Shown here one piece after another: positions 35,111 through 44,781 of a DNA stretch of 62,970 nt (its first letter is position 1; the number at the start of each line of letters is the position of its first letter). The notes beneath the pieces are model-generated. The model was not told where the DNA came from and did not search any database. It saw nothing but the letters and a program-made list of their open reading frames with translations. A program made the position numbers and the translations under genes. The DNA is from Tuberibacillus calidus DSM 17572 (GTDB lineage Bacteria; Bacillota; Bacilli; Bacillales; Sporolactobacillaceae), in contig NZ_AUMM01000023.1 in NCBI RefSeq assembly GCF_000430685.1, positions 1-62,970 of the forward strand, given 5' to 3'.

Positions 35111-36358
35111 TTATTTTCGTAACACATTGGCCATTTCCATCGTATAGGCAATGCTCGCCATCACAAACAGTACTTGAAAGATTTGAGCTAGAAGCGAAAG
35201 CCCTATGACAAGCGAAAGAGCGATGAGGACGATGGAACTGATTAAAATGAGAAACCACCACTTTCCACGCCGTTCATTCATCATGTCTTTTAATAGCGGC
35301 ACGCCTTTTTGACCAGCTCTTTCCCCGTATTTGTACGTCCACCACAAAAAGGGAATGATTTTGAACAAATAGCCGAAAATGACAAGGGAAATCCAACCGA
35401 TAATAATGAGATACACGAGTGCCGGAACGGGAACGGCATGGTTCATCACAAAGCCCATCGCGCCTAAAGCAGCGAGCATAACCAAGCTAAACGGCAGCGC
35501 AAAGAGAGAAACGCGTATCCCAAGGTCATATTTTTTCTTTAACCGGTTGTCCAATACCTTTTTCATCTGCACACCGTAGCACAGAAATCCCAATAAGATC
35601 ACCGCGGCGCCAGTGCAACTAAGCATCTGCTGTTTAAGCAAAAACCCCAAAGTCATAACCCAAATGCCCGCATGAATAAGATGGATGGATAAGGGGCCGT
35701 ACCGGCTTTCGTATTTATGGGACAACGTGAACATCGGGGCGAGTTTAAAAGACAATCCGATGATCAGTAAGGTAAACCAGCCGATGGTGCCGAATAAAAT
35801 ATGCACGTGAAAGATCACTTCATGCCAACTTCCGAGATAAGGCCGAAAGAAATCGAGAGCAAGGGTCAATCCGAGTAGCACTGTTAAAAAGAGGAATAAA
35901 AGCGCAAGGAATACACCGCTTTTAATCGGTCCTTTTTCAGCATCGCGAATGGTGCTCATCATATGAAATACAAACACGATGACGCCTGTGACCGTGAGAA
36001 TCCCGAAAATGGCGATCATACTTGTGTTAAAAACAATTAACCCGAAAGAAAGCCCTAAGACACCCATTGCATAGAGGAGATATTGCGGATAGGTCAAGCG
36101 GCGATGCTTAAGTTTGACTTGAAGCGCCACCGGAACTAGTTGATACATCGCCCCCATGGCCACCATCGTGGCAAATCCGAGCAGCGTCAAATGGGCAGCG
36201 GATAATAACATCGGAACACCTGGTAGCCCTTTGGCAAGATGTCCTATATTTACGGCTAAAATCACTTGGGCGAACACAAATAGGATTAGCCCTGTAAAAA
36301 TAAAAATCATAGGCAGCTTGACATCTTCAATGTCAGCTGAGGTCGGGGCCGTGATCAC
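35111..36358 (-). CDS. twelve-helix membrane protein resembling heme-copper oxidase subunit I / NnrS-like proteins
   Basis: A 415-residue polytopic protein with about twelve helices. Conserved-looking histidines fall in repeated helix starts: AAHLTLLGFATM near residue 55, and EVIFHVHILFGTIGWFTLL near 185, both followed by G-x-x-x-x-L-x-P (MGAMYQLVPV, LSFKLAPMF). This repeated His...Gly...Pro layout resembles subunit I of cbb3-type oxidases and NnrS, but the full CuB ligand set is not evident, so it is unlikely to be a complete oxidase. GTG 36358 lies six bases after GGAGGGG. It is third in an Fnr-controlled operon after two DUF2249 genes. A role in nitric-oxide stress is inferred from the neighbours. 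Confidence 0.7.
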   Translation of the reverse strand: MITAPTSADIEDVKLPMIFIFTGLILFVFAQVILAVNIGHLAKGLPGVPMLLSAAHLTLLGFATMVAMGAMYQLVPVALQVKLKHRRLTYPQYLLYAMGVLGLSFGLIVFNTSMIAIFGILTVTGVIVFVFHMMSTIRDAEKGPIKSGVFLALLFLFLTVLLGLTLALDFFRPYLGSWHEVIFHVHILFGTIGWFTLLIIGLSFKLAPMFTLSHKYESRYGPLSIHLIHAGIWVMTLGFLLKQQMLSCTGAAVILLGFLCYGVQMKKVLDNRLKKKYDLGIRVSLFALPFSLVMLAALGAMGFVMNHAVPVPALVYLIIIGWISLVIFGYLFKIIPFLWWTYKYGERAGQKGVPLLKDMMNERRGKWWFLILISSIVLIALSLVIGLSLLAQIFQVLFVMASIAYTMEMANVLRK

Positions 36359-36380
36359 GGGTATCCCCTCCTTTCCGTTC

Positions 36381-36602
36381 CTATGGTTTGCGGATCGTAA
36401 TTAAAAAACCGCCATCCGGATGGGCTTCCGTTTCATAACTGTATCCTAATTCATCCAATTCAGGATAAAGGAACATCGGACGACGATCATTGTGTATGAT
36501 CAACGTCTCACCTGAATTCATTAACTCAAGTTGTTCCAAAGTGCGGATCATCGGTTGAGGTGGCTTCAATCCGCGGTTATCAAGACGAATGACCTTGGTC
36601 AT
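36381..36602 (-). CDS. DUF2249 domain protein
   Basis: A 73-residue protein with the DUF2249 pattern: LDNRGLKPPQPMIRTLEQLE, then GETLIIHNDRRPMFLYPELDE and a final beta strand GGFLITIRKP. This copy keeps the RGLKPPQPM block, which corresponds to the DxRGLxCPxP block of TusA/SirA sulfur carriers but with Pro in place of the active Cys. It therefore cannot carry a persulfide there. ATG 36602 overlaps the stop of the preceding gene (ATGA). It lies between another DUF2249 gene and the membrane protein gene. Confidence 0.85.
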   Translation of the reverse strand: MTKVIRLDNRGLKPPQPMIRTLEQLELMNSGETLIIHNDRRPMFLYPELDELGYSYETEAHPDGGFLITIRKP

Positions 36603-36841
36603 GATTCATTTTCCTTCCAGAAGCGGATCACCCAATGACCTTTTTCGACTTGTTCGGGCTCATTGACATAGCCTTTTCGTTCCATCACGCGCAACAACGG
36701 AATGGGATTAAATGTCGCATGGAGGACAAAAACATCCGACGGACCAAGCGACTTGACAGCTCCCATAATTTCTTCGAACGGCTCGCCGCCTGCCTCAAGC
36801 GTTGGACGAACGTCCAATTCTACCACTTTGCGTTCTGCCAT
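36599..36841 (-). CDS. DUF2249 domain protein
   Basis: An 80-residue protein with ELDVRPTLEAGGEPFEEIM, then SDVFVLHATFNPIPLLRVMERKGY and the final WVIRF strand. It is a second, more divergent DUF2249/TusA-like protein without cysteine. ATG 36841 has GAGGTG upstream. It is the first gene of the operon 36841-34716 and lies just downstream of a promoter with a perfect Fnr box at -41.5. Confidence 0.83.
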   Translation of the reverse strand: MAERKVVELDVRPTLEAGGEPFEEIMGAVKSLGPSDVFVLHATFNPIPLLRVMERKGYVNEPEQVEKGHWVIRFWKENES

Positions 36842-36877
36842 CTATATCACCTCATCGTTTTACTTTTTTTCACATTT

Positions 36878-36948
36878 AACATAGCACTTTGTTACTTAGA
36901 AAATTGTGAGATGACTCACAATCCAAAGGGAGGTAAACCGGTTAAGAT
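36878..36948. promoter_or_regulatory. divergent promoter region with a shared Fnr box
   Basis: The perfect box TTGTGA-GATGAC-TCACAA lies at 36904-36921. On the minus strand, TATGTT (36883-36878, preceded by TGC) gives a start near 36871, 41.5 bases from the box centre. On the plus strand, TAAGAT (36943-36948) gives a start near 36955, 42.5 bases away. TATAAT at 36954-36959 is another plus-strand -10 option. Confidence 0.65.
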
Positions 36949-37087
36949 AGCTCTATAATTTGTGTTATTTCGACAGAAGGTATTAAATTATTGATAATTA
37001 TACAAATTATTCAACGATTTTCTAATATGGTTTTAGAGTCTATTGTTTGACAGTCTTGTCTAAAATAGTCATGAAAGGATGATGGTC

Positions 37088-37501
37088 ATGTCAGGTCCGG
37101 CTTTATTAAAGAAACATAGCCATGCAGCGATTCACGAGGTGGCTATTAACGAGGCGGTAGAATTGCTTGACCTTCTTGCGGCTTGTTTGGAGCGCAAAGA
37201 GCCGGAAAAAGCTTGGAAAGTGGCGCTTGTCCTTGTGGAACACTGGGAGACAAGAACGTTGCGCCACGTAGAAGCCGAGGAGGAGGGCTTATATAAAAAA
37301 TTGGTGGAAGACCATCCAGAATTAAAGGATGAGGTTACAGCGTTAATTCGGGATCATCAACTGATGCGAAAAACCGTCGCTAAGATTAAAAACATGCTCC
37401 GTGAACAACATGTATCAAAAGAAATGTTCAGAGCCTTTGCTGCGCTGGTCGAAATCGACCTATTACATAATGAAGCAGAAGAGGCGCTTTTAATGGAGTA
37501 A
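37088..37501 (+). CDS. hemerythrin-like domain protein
   Basis: A 137-residue four-helix protein. Likely iron ligands are in KKHSHAAIHEV, EHWETRTLRHVEAEEEGLY, IRDHQLMRK and LLHNEAEEALL, the HHE pattern. Three in-frame ATG codons lie at 37079, 37082 and 37088; the last has AAAGG nine bases upstream and is chosen. It heads the second nar cluster, whereas in the first cluster the hemerythrin is last. A sensor, store or scavenger of oxygen or NO is plausible. Confidence 0.82.
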   Translation: MSGPALLKKHSHAAIHEVAINEAVELLDLLAACLERKEPEKAWKVALVLVEHWETRTLRHVEAEEEGLYKKLVEDHPELKDEVTALIRDHQLMRKTVAKIKNMLREQHVSKEMFRAFAALVEIDLLHNEAEEALLME

Positions 37502-37516
37502 AAAGGAGAGGTGACG

Positions 37517-37822
37517 ATGAACGCACATGAATCAGGCGTTCCGCTGTTTATCGCCGAGCCGAAATTGGATCACATCTTAAAAATGATGATGGAAGAAAAA
37601 CATATTCATACCTATGAGATGGAAGCCTATGGGACGAAACGCGAGGACGGAATTGAAGTGGCCATCCTATACGGTTTGACCGACAAGCAAATGGTCACTG
37701 CCTATTTCACACAGGAGGCTGTCGAAACTGAGGATCCTGCCATTTCCAAGTTTTTTTCGGAAACCGTGGAAAAGTGCAAAGAAAGCCTCATCGCCGATTA
37801 TTATAAAATGATTAGACTCTGA
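37517..37822 (+). CDS. protein of unknown function in the second nar cluster (101 aa)
   Basis: The frame starts at ATG 37517 with AAGGAGAGGTG upstream and encodes 101 residues. The protein is soluble and rich in Met and Glu at its start (KLDHILKMMMEEKHIHTYEME), followed by a beta-type core (EVAILYGLTDKQMVTAYF) and a helical, Lys/Glu-rich end. I do not recognise the family. It sits between the hemerythrin gene and a broken small gene ahead of narG2, with short spacings, so it is probably part of that operon. Confidence 0.7.
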   Translation: MNAHESGVPLFIAEPKLDHILKMMMEEKHIHTYEMEAYGTKREDGIEVAILYGLTDKQMVTAYFTQEAVETEDPAISKFFSETVEKCKESLIADYYKMIRL

Positions 37823-37834
37823 GGGGGAAAAGTC

Positions 37835-38109
37835 GTGGATATGCAAAATGAGGCCATGCTCGTGGCCGATCGGGAAGATTTGATTGCGGTTTTGAGAATG
37901 CGTTTTGGAGATGTCCTCCTGAAATGATCCAGGAAATCTATCAAATTGATCGATTGGATGAATTGCAGCGGTTGATTCTTGCTGCCGCGAATGTCCCGTC
38001 TTGGGAAGTATTTCTCAAAGAATTCGCCAATCGGGAAGGCGCTTTTCGCATCGCGGGGGACTTGTACAATCCGCTGGAGCGAGTCAAACGTTCGGATCAA
38101 AACCAATAA
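37835..38109 (+). pseudogene. small frameshifted gene ahead of the second narG
   Basis: A first frame starts at GTG 37835 (seven bases after AGGGGG) and reads DREDLIAVLRMRFGDV, then hits TGA at 37925-37927. A second frame (37924-38109) continues as MIQEIYQIDRLDELQRLILA. Adding one C in the run near 37915 would join them as RFGDVPPEMIQEIYQID, which reads as one helical protein of about 91 residues like the C-terminal segments of some Rpn/DUF4351 proteins. Alternatively the ATGA overlap could mean two coupled tiny genes, but the joined reading is more natural. Confidence 0.55.
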
Positions 38110-38124
38110 AGCGAGGTGTCGGCA

Positions 38125-41100
38125 TTGGCCTATAATCAAAACAAATTATAGCAACATTTAAAGTTTTTGAAACGAGGTCATAAAATCAATGACGGCTGGA
38201 CGGAAGAAAGCCCACGCGGTCGTGATTGGGAAAAAATGTATCGGCATCGTTGGCAACATGATAAAATCGTGCGATCAACACATGGGGTCAACTGTACGGG
38301 ATCCTGCAGCTGGAAGATCTATGTCAAGGACGGCATTATTACCTGGGAAACCCAACAAACCGATTATCCGTCGACGGGAGCCGACACACCGGAATATGAA
38401 CCGCGTGGTTGCCCGCGTGGCGCCAGTTATTCGTGGTATACATACAGTCCGGTAAGGGTGAAACACCCCTACATCCGCGGGGACTTATACGAAATGTGGA
38501 CGTCCGAGCTTGAAAAAACAAAAGATCCCGTTCGGGCTTGGGAAAATATCGTGACCGATCCGGAGAAAAGAAAACGGTATGTCTCGTCGCGCGGAAAAGG
38601 CGGCTTTATCCGCCTCAGTTGGCAAGATGCCTGCATGATTATTGCTGCTTCCTGCATTTATACGATCAAAACATACGGCCCGGATCGCATCGTTGGTTTT
38701 AGTCCCATACCGGCCATGTCCATGGTCAGTTATGCGGGGGGCACCCGATTTTTATCGTTGATCGGCGGAACGATTTTAAGCTTTTATGATTGGTATGCCG
38801 ATCTTCCGCCGGCTTCTCCTCAGGTCTGGGGTGAACAGACCGATGTTCCGGAAAGTGCGGATTGGTATAACTCGAAATATATGATCATTTGGGGAACGAA
38901 TTTGCCGCAAACGAGAACGCCGGATGCGCATTTTATGGTTGAAGCCCGTTATAATGGAACAAAAGTTGTCGGTGTCAGTCCGGATTATGCCGAATACGAT
39001 AAATTCGCTGATATTTGGCTGCCGGTTCGCCCGGGGACCGATGCCGCTTTGGCAATGGCCATGACCCATGTCGTACTGACGGAATTTTATGTCAATCAAG
39101 AGACGCCTTATTTTACGGATTATGTTAAGAAATATACGGATTTACCGTTTCTCGTCATCCTTGATGAAACCCAAGATGGCCTCCAATCCGGCCGTTTCCT
39201 TCGCGCTTCGGATTTAAATGATGACCATACCCTTGGGGAATGGAAGACGGTTTTTTGGGATGCCAAAACCGATCGGCCGGTCGTCCCCAACGGCAGCCTC
39301 GGCTTTCGCTACGACGACAGCGGCAAATGGAATTTGGAATTAAAAGATCAACAGGGGAAAGCGGTCGATCCACTTTTAAGTTTCTTGAAAAATGCCGATG
39401 AAGTCTCCCTCGTTCGTTTTCCGTATTTTGCGGAAAAGCGGGGTGACGTGGTCGTGCGCGGCGTTCCGGTTAAATGGATCCGCGATAAACAAGGCCACAC
39501 ACTAAAAGTCACCACCGTCTTCGATCTCATGATGGCCCATGTGGGGGTGGGGCGTGGACTTCCTGGGGATTACCCAACAAGTTACGATGATCCTAAGCCG
39601 TATACGCCAGCGTGGCAGGAGTCCATCACCGGTGTGAAGAAAGCCCATGTCATTCGTGTGGCGAAAGAATTCGCCGAAAATGCTGCGCGCACAAAAGGGA
39701 AATCCATGATTGCGATGGGCGGTGGAACGAACCATTGGTACCACAGCGATCAGATTTACCGCACCATTTTAAACCTCGTGCTGTTGGGAAGGCGTCAATG
39801 GTGGTGGATGGGCGCACTATGTCGGGCAGGAAAAGGTGCGGCCGCTTGAAGGGTGGCAACAGGTGGCGTTTGCTGGCGATTGGCTGAAACCACCCCGTCA
39901 CATGAACGGTACCTCTTTCTTTTATTTCGCAACGGACCAATACCGCTACGAAGCCAAGGTGAATGAGGAGCAATTAAAATGGGGTGGACGTTTCAGTCAA
40001 ATGCACCCAGCCGATTTTAATGCGATGGCTGCACGTCTCGGTTGGTTACCATCATACCCGCAATTTACGCAAAATTCATTGAAATTGGTTAAAGAAGCAC
40101 GGGAAAAGGGCTTGAAGGAAGCGGATGAAGTGGCCCAATATATGGCTCAACTTATTAAAGAAGAAAAGGTGGATTGGGCGATCGAACATCCGGATGATCC
40201 GCGTAATTTTCCGAAAGTCTTCTTTAACTGGCGATCCAATTTGTTGGGGGATACTGGTAAAGGACATGAATACTTTGCAAAACATTTGATGGGCGGCGAA
40301 GATACGGTTCTGGCTGAATCCGGGAGTTCCTGGCAACCGGAGACGATTGACATCGCGGAAAAACCGCCTGAGGGTAAAGTCGACCTTTTCGTCAGCTTGG
40401 ATTTCCGCATGACAAGTACGGGTCTGTTTTCCGACATCGTATTACCAGCTGCCACTTGGTATGAAAAATACGATATCAGCTCAACGGACATGCATCCGTT
40501 CATCCATCCCTTTAACGCGGCGATTACACCGCCATGGGAAGCCAAAAGCGACTGGGATGCGTTTCGCGAAATCAGCCGGGTCTTTTCGGAACTCGCCAAA
40601 GATCATTTGCCAGCTTGCGAAGATTTGGTCATGTCGCCGTTGTCCCATGATACGGTTGACGAAATCGCCCAACCGTTCGGGAAGGTGTTTGACTGGCGCA
40701 AGGATGGTGTCGAGCCAATCCCCGGCAAAACGATGCCGAAATTTCAAATCGTGAAACGCGATTACCCGAACGTGTTTCATCAGTTTACAACGATCGGCCC
40801 GGATATACAGAAAGGCTATGGATCAAAAGGCGTGGTCATACCGGGAGAAGACGTCTATAAAGAGTTGCTGAATCGGCTTGGCGTATGCGGCCGAGAAGGT
40901 CTTGGCAAAGGGCGGCCGGACTTATATTCCGCCAAACATGCCATAGAAGCCATCCTTGATATGAGCGGTGCCACGAACGGAAAAAGAGCCGTGGCCGGTT
41001 GGAAGTCGTTGGAGAAAAAAACCGGGCAAAAATTGGCTGAGATCGCTCAAGGCCATGAAGAAGATGCCTACACCCTCCTCGATATTACTGCTCAACCGCG

Positions 41101-41797
41101 CCAAGCAATTTCCACACCGGTTTGGAGCGGTATGGAAAAAGACGGAAGGCGCTATTCGCCGTTTACCGTCAATACGGAGTATATGATACCTTGGCGGACA
41201 TTGACCGGACGGCAAAGCTTCTATTTGGATCATGAAGTGATGTTGGATTTCGGGGAAGGATTGCCGCTTTATTTGCCGCCGCTGAATCACGGTCCGTTTC
41301 TATTAGGGGAAGACAAAGTGGAAAACAGCGGCAAGTGGCTGACCGTCCGCTATTTAACCCCGCACCAGAAGTGGGGGATTCACACCATGTTTACCGAAAC
41401 GACAAATATGACCACGTTGTTTAGGGGATGGCAGACCGTTTGGATCAACGAGGAAGACGCCGCGTCGATTGGGATTAAAGATAATGATTGGATTGAAGTC
41501 TATAACCGCAACGGTGCGGTGGCAGCTAGAGCCGTGGTGACATACCGGATTCCGCGAGGCGTTGTGTATATGTACCACGCGCAAGATCGAACCATGGGTG
41601 TTCCGGCCAATGCCATTAACAAAAATCGCGGCGGCACGCATAACAGCGTCACGCGCATTACACCGAAGCAAACGCATATGATCGGTGGCTATTCTCAGTT
41701 GAGTTACGGTTTCAATTACTACGGGCCGACGGGAAACCAACGCGATACCATCGCCATTATCCGGCGGTTGAAAGAGGTGGATTGGCTTGAGGATTAA
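38125..41797 (+). pseudogene. narG: respiratory nitrate reductase alpha subunit, second copy, disrupted
   Basis: A NarG paralogue with two lesions. Translation should start at TTG 38125, six bases after GCGAGGTG, but codon 9 is TAG (38149-38151), followed in frame by QHLKFLKRGHKINDGW. Near 39,786 the expected VGAQ codons are replaced by a shorter sequence (net loss of 8 bases compared with the first copy), so the frame changes and stops at 39849. The rest continues in another frame to 41797. The iron-sulfur motif HGVNCTGSC and the molybdopterin blocks are otherwise well kept, so inactivation looks recent. narHJI downstream are intact. Confidence 0.88.
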
Positions 41798-43265
41798 AAC
41801 GCAAGTCTGTATGGTCATGCATTTGGACAAATGCATCGGCTGTCACACGTGCTCGGTAACCTGTAAAAACACTTGGACGAATCGTCCGGGGGTGGAGTAC
41901 GTTTGGTTCAATAATGTCGAGACGCGTCCGGGACCCGGCTATCCGAAACAATGGGAAAACACGGACCGCTTTAAAGGCGGCTGGGTTTTAAAAAACGGGA
42001 AATTACGGCTCCGAGCCGGTGGCCCTGTTAGTAAATTGGCCAATATCTTTTACAATCCCAATATGGCGACCATCCAAGAAGACTTTTATGAGCCATGGAC
42101 CTATGACTTCGAACATCTATTTACGGCGCCAAAGAAAGACCGGGTTCCTGTGGCCCGACCGAAATCGTTGATGACGGGAAAATATATTGATAAGCCGACC
42201 TGGAGTTCCAATTGGGACGATGATTTGGCGGGCGGAAATGAAATCGCGCCAACCGACCCTAATGTTCAAAAACTGCAAGAACATATCAAGATGGAATACG
42301 AAAAGACGTTCATGATGTATTTGCCACGCATTTGCGAACACTGTTTAAATCCGTCATGTGTCGCTTCATGTCCGTCCGGAGCGTTGTATAAGAGAGATGA
42401 AGATGGCATTGTGCTCGTTGATCAGGAAGCTTGCCGCGGTTGGCGATTTTGCATGAACGGCTGCCCGTATCACAAGGTTTATTATAACTGGAACACGCAT
42501 AAGGCGGAAAAATGCCATTTCTGTTACCCAAGAACGGAGGCCGGTCTTCCGACAATCTGCTCGGAAACATGCGTCGGTCGGATTCGCTACATCGGTGTCG
42601 TTTTATATGACGCGGATAAAGTCAAGGCGGCTGCCTCTGTTGAGGACCCGAAAAAATTATATGAAGCTCAACTTTCCGTCTTTCTTGATCCGTTTGATCC
42701 CGAAGTAATCAAGGAAGCGCGAAAAGCTGGGATCAATGACCAGTGGATTGAAGGAGCGCAAAATTCTCCCATCTATAAAATGGCGATGAAATGGAAGATC
42801 GCCTTGCCGCTACATCCGGAATACCGGACGCTTCCAATGGTTTGGTATGTGCCGCCGCTTAACCCGATCATGAATCATATTGAAAACGAGGAGGAATTGG
42901 CAACGGATGGCTATATTCCGGCTGTTGACCAAATGCGTATACCTATGGAATATTTGGCCTCTTTACTGACCGCAGGTGACACCGGCATCATCCGCCACGT
43001 GCTTTTAAAACTGACGGCGATGCGCGTGCACATGAGAGCCAAAACCGTCGGTGGCGTTGATGACTATAAACACAGTCAATTGTTAAAAGAAGCCGATACC
43101 AGTGTGGAAGAATTGGAAGAAATGGCCCGGCTTTTAGCGGTAGCAAAATATAATGAGCGGTTTGTCATTCCGACCGGCCGCAGGGAAATGAAGGACGATT
43201 TGTTTTATCAACAAGGGGCCTGTAGTATTGAAGATTTGGCACCACCCGAAGGAATGATCCGTTAG
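41787..43265 (+). CDS. narH: respiratory nitrate reductase, beta subunit, second copy
   Basis: The iron-sulfur subunit, 492 residues, starting at TTG 41787 inside the end of narG2 with GAGGTGG upstream. All four cluster motifs are present: CIGCHTCSVTC, CEHCLNPSCVASCPSG, CRGWRFCMNGCPY and CHFCYPRTEAGLPTICSETC. It is clearly homologous to the first copy but diverged through the middle and C-terminus, so the duplication is old or the clusters were acquired separately. Its partner NarG appears non-functional; it might still pair with the first NarG (inference). Confidence 0.95.
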   Translation: MRIKTQVCMVMHLDKCIGCHTCSVTCKNTWTNRPGVEYVWFNNVETRPGPGYPKQWENTDRFKGGWVLKNGKLRLRAGGPVSKLANIFYNPNMATIQEDFYEPWTYDFEHLFTAPKKDRVPVARPKSLMTGKYIDKPTWSSNWDDDLAGGNEIAPTDPNVQKLQEHIKMEYEKTFMMYLPRICEHCLNPSCVASCPSGALYKRDEDGIVLVDQEACRGWRFCMNGCPYHKVYYNWNTHKAEKCHFCYPRTEAGLPTICSETCVGRIRYIGVVLYDADKVKAAASVEDPKKLYEAQLSVFLDPFDPEVIKEARKAGINDQWIEGAQNSPIYKMAMKWKIALPLHPEYRTLPMVWYVPPLNPIMNHIENEEELATDGYIPAVDQMRIPMEYLASLLTAGDTGIIRHVLLKLTAMRVHMRAKTVGGVDDYKHSQLLKEADTSVEELEEMARLLAVAKYNERFVIPTGRREMKDDLFYQQGACSIEDLAPPEGMIR

Positions 43266-43282
43266 AAAGGAAGGTGGACTGA

Positions 43283-43894
43283 GTGTCGGTTTTTTCGGTG
43301 CCTGTCGACATGTTATTGCTGATTGCTTCACGCCTCATCCATTATCCAGGCGATGATTTTGATCGGGATCTTGAGTGGATGATGAACGAGCTAGAAAACG
43401 AAACGCAAGGGGAGACGAAGGAAGCTTGGACCTCGATCGTGCAACTTTTCCAAAGCATGCCGTTGGAGGAGTTAAAGAAGATCTATGTGGAAACGTTTGA
43501 CTGGAAAGAAAAAACGGGGTTGTATCTGACCGCACAAGAACTTGGGGATAGCCGGAAAAGGGGTGCGGCACTCATAAAACTGCAAAAATTGATTAACGAA
43601 GCTGGCTTTGACCGATTAGACGGAGAATTGGCCGACTACATCCCAATGTTATATGAATTTTTAGCGGTGGCTCAGGAAAATCCTGCAGTCGAACGGCTCA
43701 AACGTCGTCTAGCTGCGGCAACTTTTCGGATCAGTGAAAATATCGAAGAGAAGAACCCGTACGCCCTTGTGTTCAAGCGCCTCATGACGGACGTCTTTTT
43801 GGCCCCGTCTGTAGAAGAATTGGAAAACCTAAAAAAGGAAAGGGAAACAGCCGATTTGGAAGAACTCCCTTATCCACTGATGTATGATGCATAA
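43283..43894 (+). CDS. narJ: nitrate reductase assembly chaperone, second copy
   Basis: A 203-residue NarJ-type chaperone with RLIHYPGDDFDRDL at the start, YVETFDWKEKTGLYLTAQELGDSRKRGAAL and LADYIPMLYEFLAV. The core is shared with the first NarJ but identity is modest. The start is GTG 43283, eight bases after GGAAGG. It lies 17 bases after narH2. Confidence 0.92.
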   Translation: MSVFSVPVDMLLLIASRLIHYPGDDFDRDLEWMMNELENETQGETKEAWTSIVQLFQSMPLEELKKIYVETFDWKEKTGLYLTAQELGDSRKRGAALIKLQKLINEAGFDRLDGELADYIPMLYEFLAVAQENPAVERLKRRLAAATFRISENIEEKNPYALVFKRLMTDVFLAPSVEELENLKKERETADLEELPYPLMYDA

Positions 43895-43916
43895 AATTTA
43901 GTAAGGAGGGTCCAAG

Positions 43917-44603
43917 TTGTCATCAATCTTTTGGTGGGTCATACTCCCATACATCGTCGGTACCATTTTGGTCCTGGGCACGTTATACCGTTTTGCCTAT
44001 CGGCAGATGTCTTGGGCAGCCCCGTCAACGGAAATTCACGAAAAAAAGTGGCTGCGCATCGGATCGGTCTGTTTCCATTACGGGATCCTTTTTGCCTTTA
44101 TCGGTCATGTGATGGGCATTTTGATTCCAAGAGGTTTTTATTTAGCCTTAGGCATTACTGATGAAGTGTACCATGCCTTTGCCATTATCGGCGGTGCCTT
44201 TGCGGGCCTTTTGGTCGTCATTGGGCTCGTCATTTTGTTGATTCGCAAAATCATCCATACAAGGGTGCGTCTTCACTCGACTTTCGCCGACTTTTTTACC
44301 GTTATTTTGGTCCTTGTTGTTGCCGCTTTGGGAACGTACATCACCGCGATTTACGATGTGTTCACAAGGGAGTATGAATATCGGACAACCATCGGCCCGT
44401 GGTTCCGCAGCCTCTTTACCTTTCAGCCAAAGTATCATTTGATGGAATCCGTCCCGACTATTTTTAAAGTGCATGTCATTGCCTCTTTTCTTCTCTTTGC
44501 ATCTATACCTTTTACGAGGCTGATCCATATGTTTTCATTTCCGATTCGTTACCCGTTTCGAGCGCCGCAACAGTATCGCTCGCGATCGCATTTTAAAAGA
44601 TAA
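43917..44603 (+). CDS. narI: nitrate reductase gamma subunit (cytochrome b), second copy
   Basis: A 228-residue five-helix cytochrome b with heme histidines in CFHYGILFAFIGHVMG and KVHVIASFLLFASIPFTRLIHMFSFP. The start is TTG 43917, with AAGGAGGG eight bases upstream. It is the last gene of the second nar cluster. No membrane transporter follows here, unlike in the first cluster. Confidence 0.94.
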   Translation: MSSIFWWVILPYIVGTILVLGTLYRFAYRQMSWAAPSTEIHEKKWLRIGSVCFHYGILFAFIGHVMGILIPRGFYLALGITDEVYHAFAIIGGAFAGLLVVIGLVILLIRKIIHTRVRLHSTFADFFTVILVLVVAALGTYITAIYDVFTREYEYRTTIGPWFRSLFTFQPKYHLMESVPTIFKVHVIASFLLFASIPFTRLIHMFSFPIRYPFRAPQQYRSRSHFKR

Positions 44604-44689
44604 AACGAGCCCGATTGGCGATCGTATAAAGATCACATTATCTCCTGATATCTGGATGAAAAGTGATGTTTTGGACATCGGTGGACCGG

Positions 44690-44725
44690 AAAACGTTGCG
44701 CTTTCGTATTTTGCGCGACGTTTTT
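44690..44725 (+). terminator. terminator of the second nar operon
   Basis: AAAACGTTGCGC (44690-44701) pairs with GCGCGACGTTTT (44713-44724) with one wobble, ending in five T. The A-rich left side means it could also act for the minus strand. The same two arm sequences recur at 52832-52877. Confidence 0.7.
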
Positions 44726-44781
44726 GAGTAGTGGAAACCTGAAAATGTCGTGCAAATGCGCTTGGATCAAAAAATTTGGGT

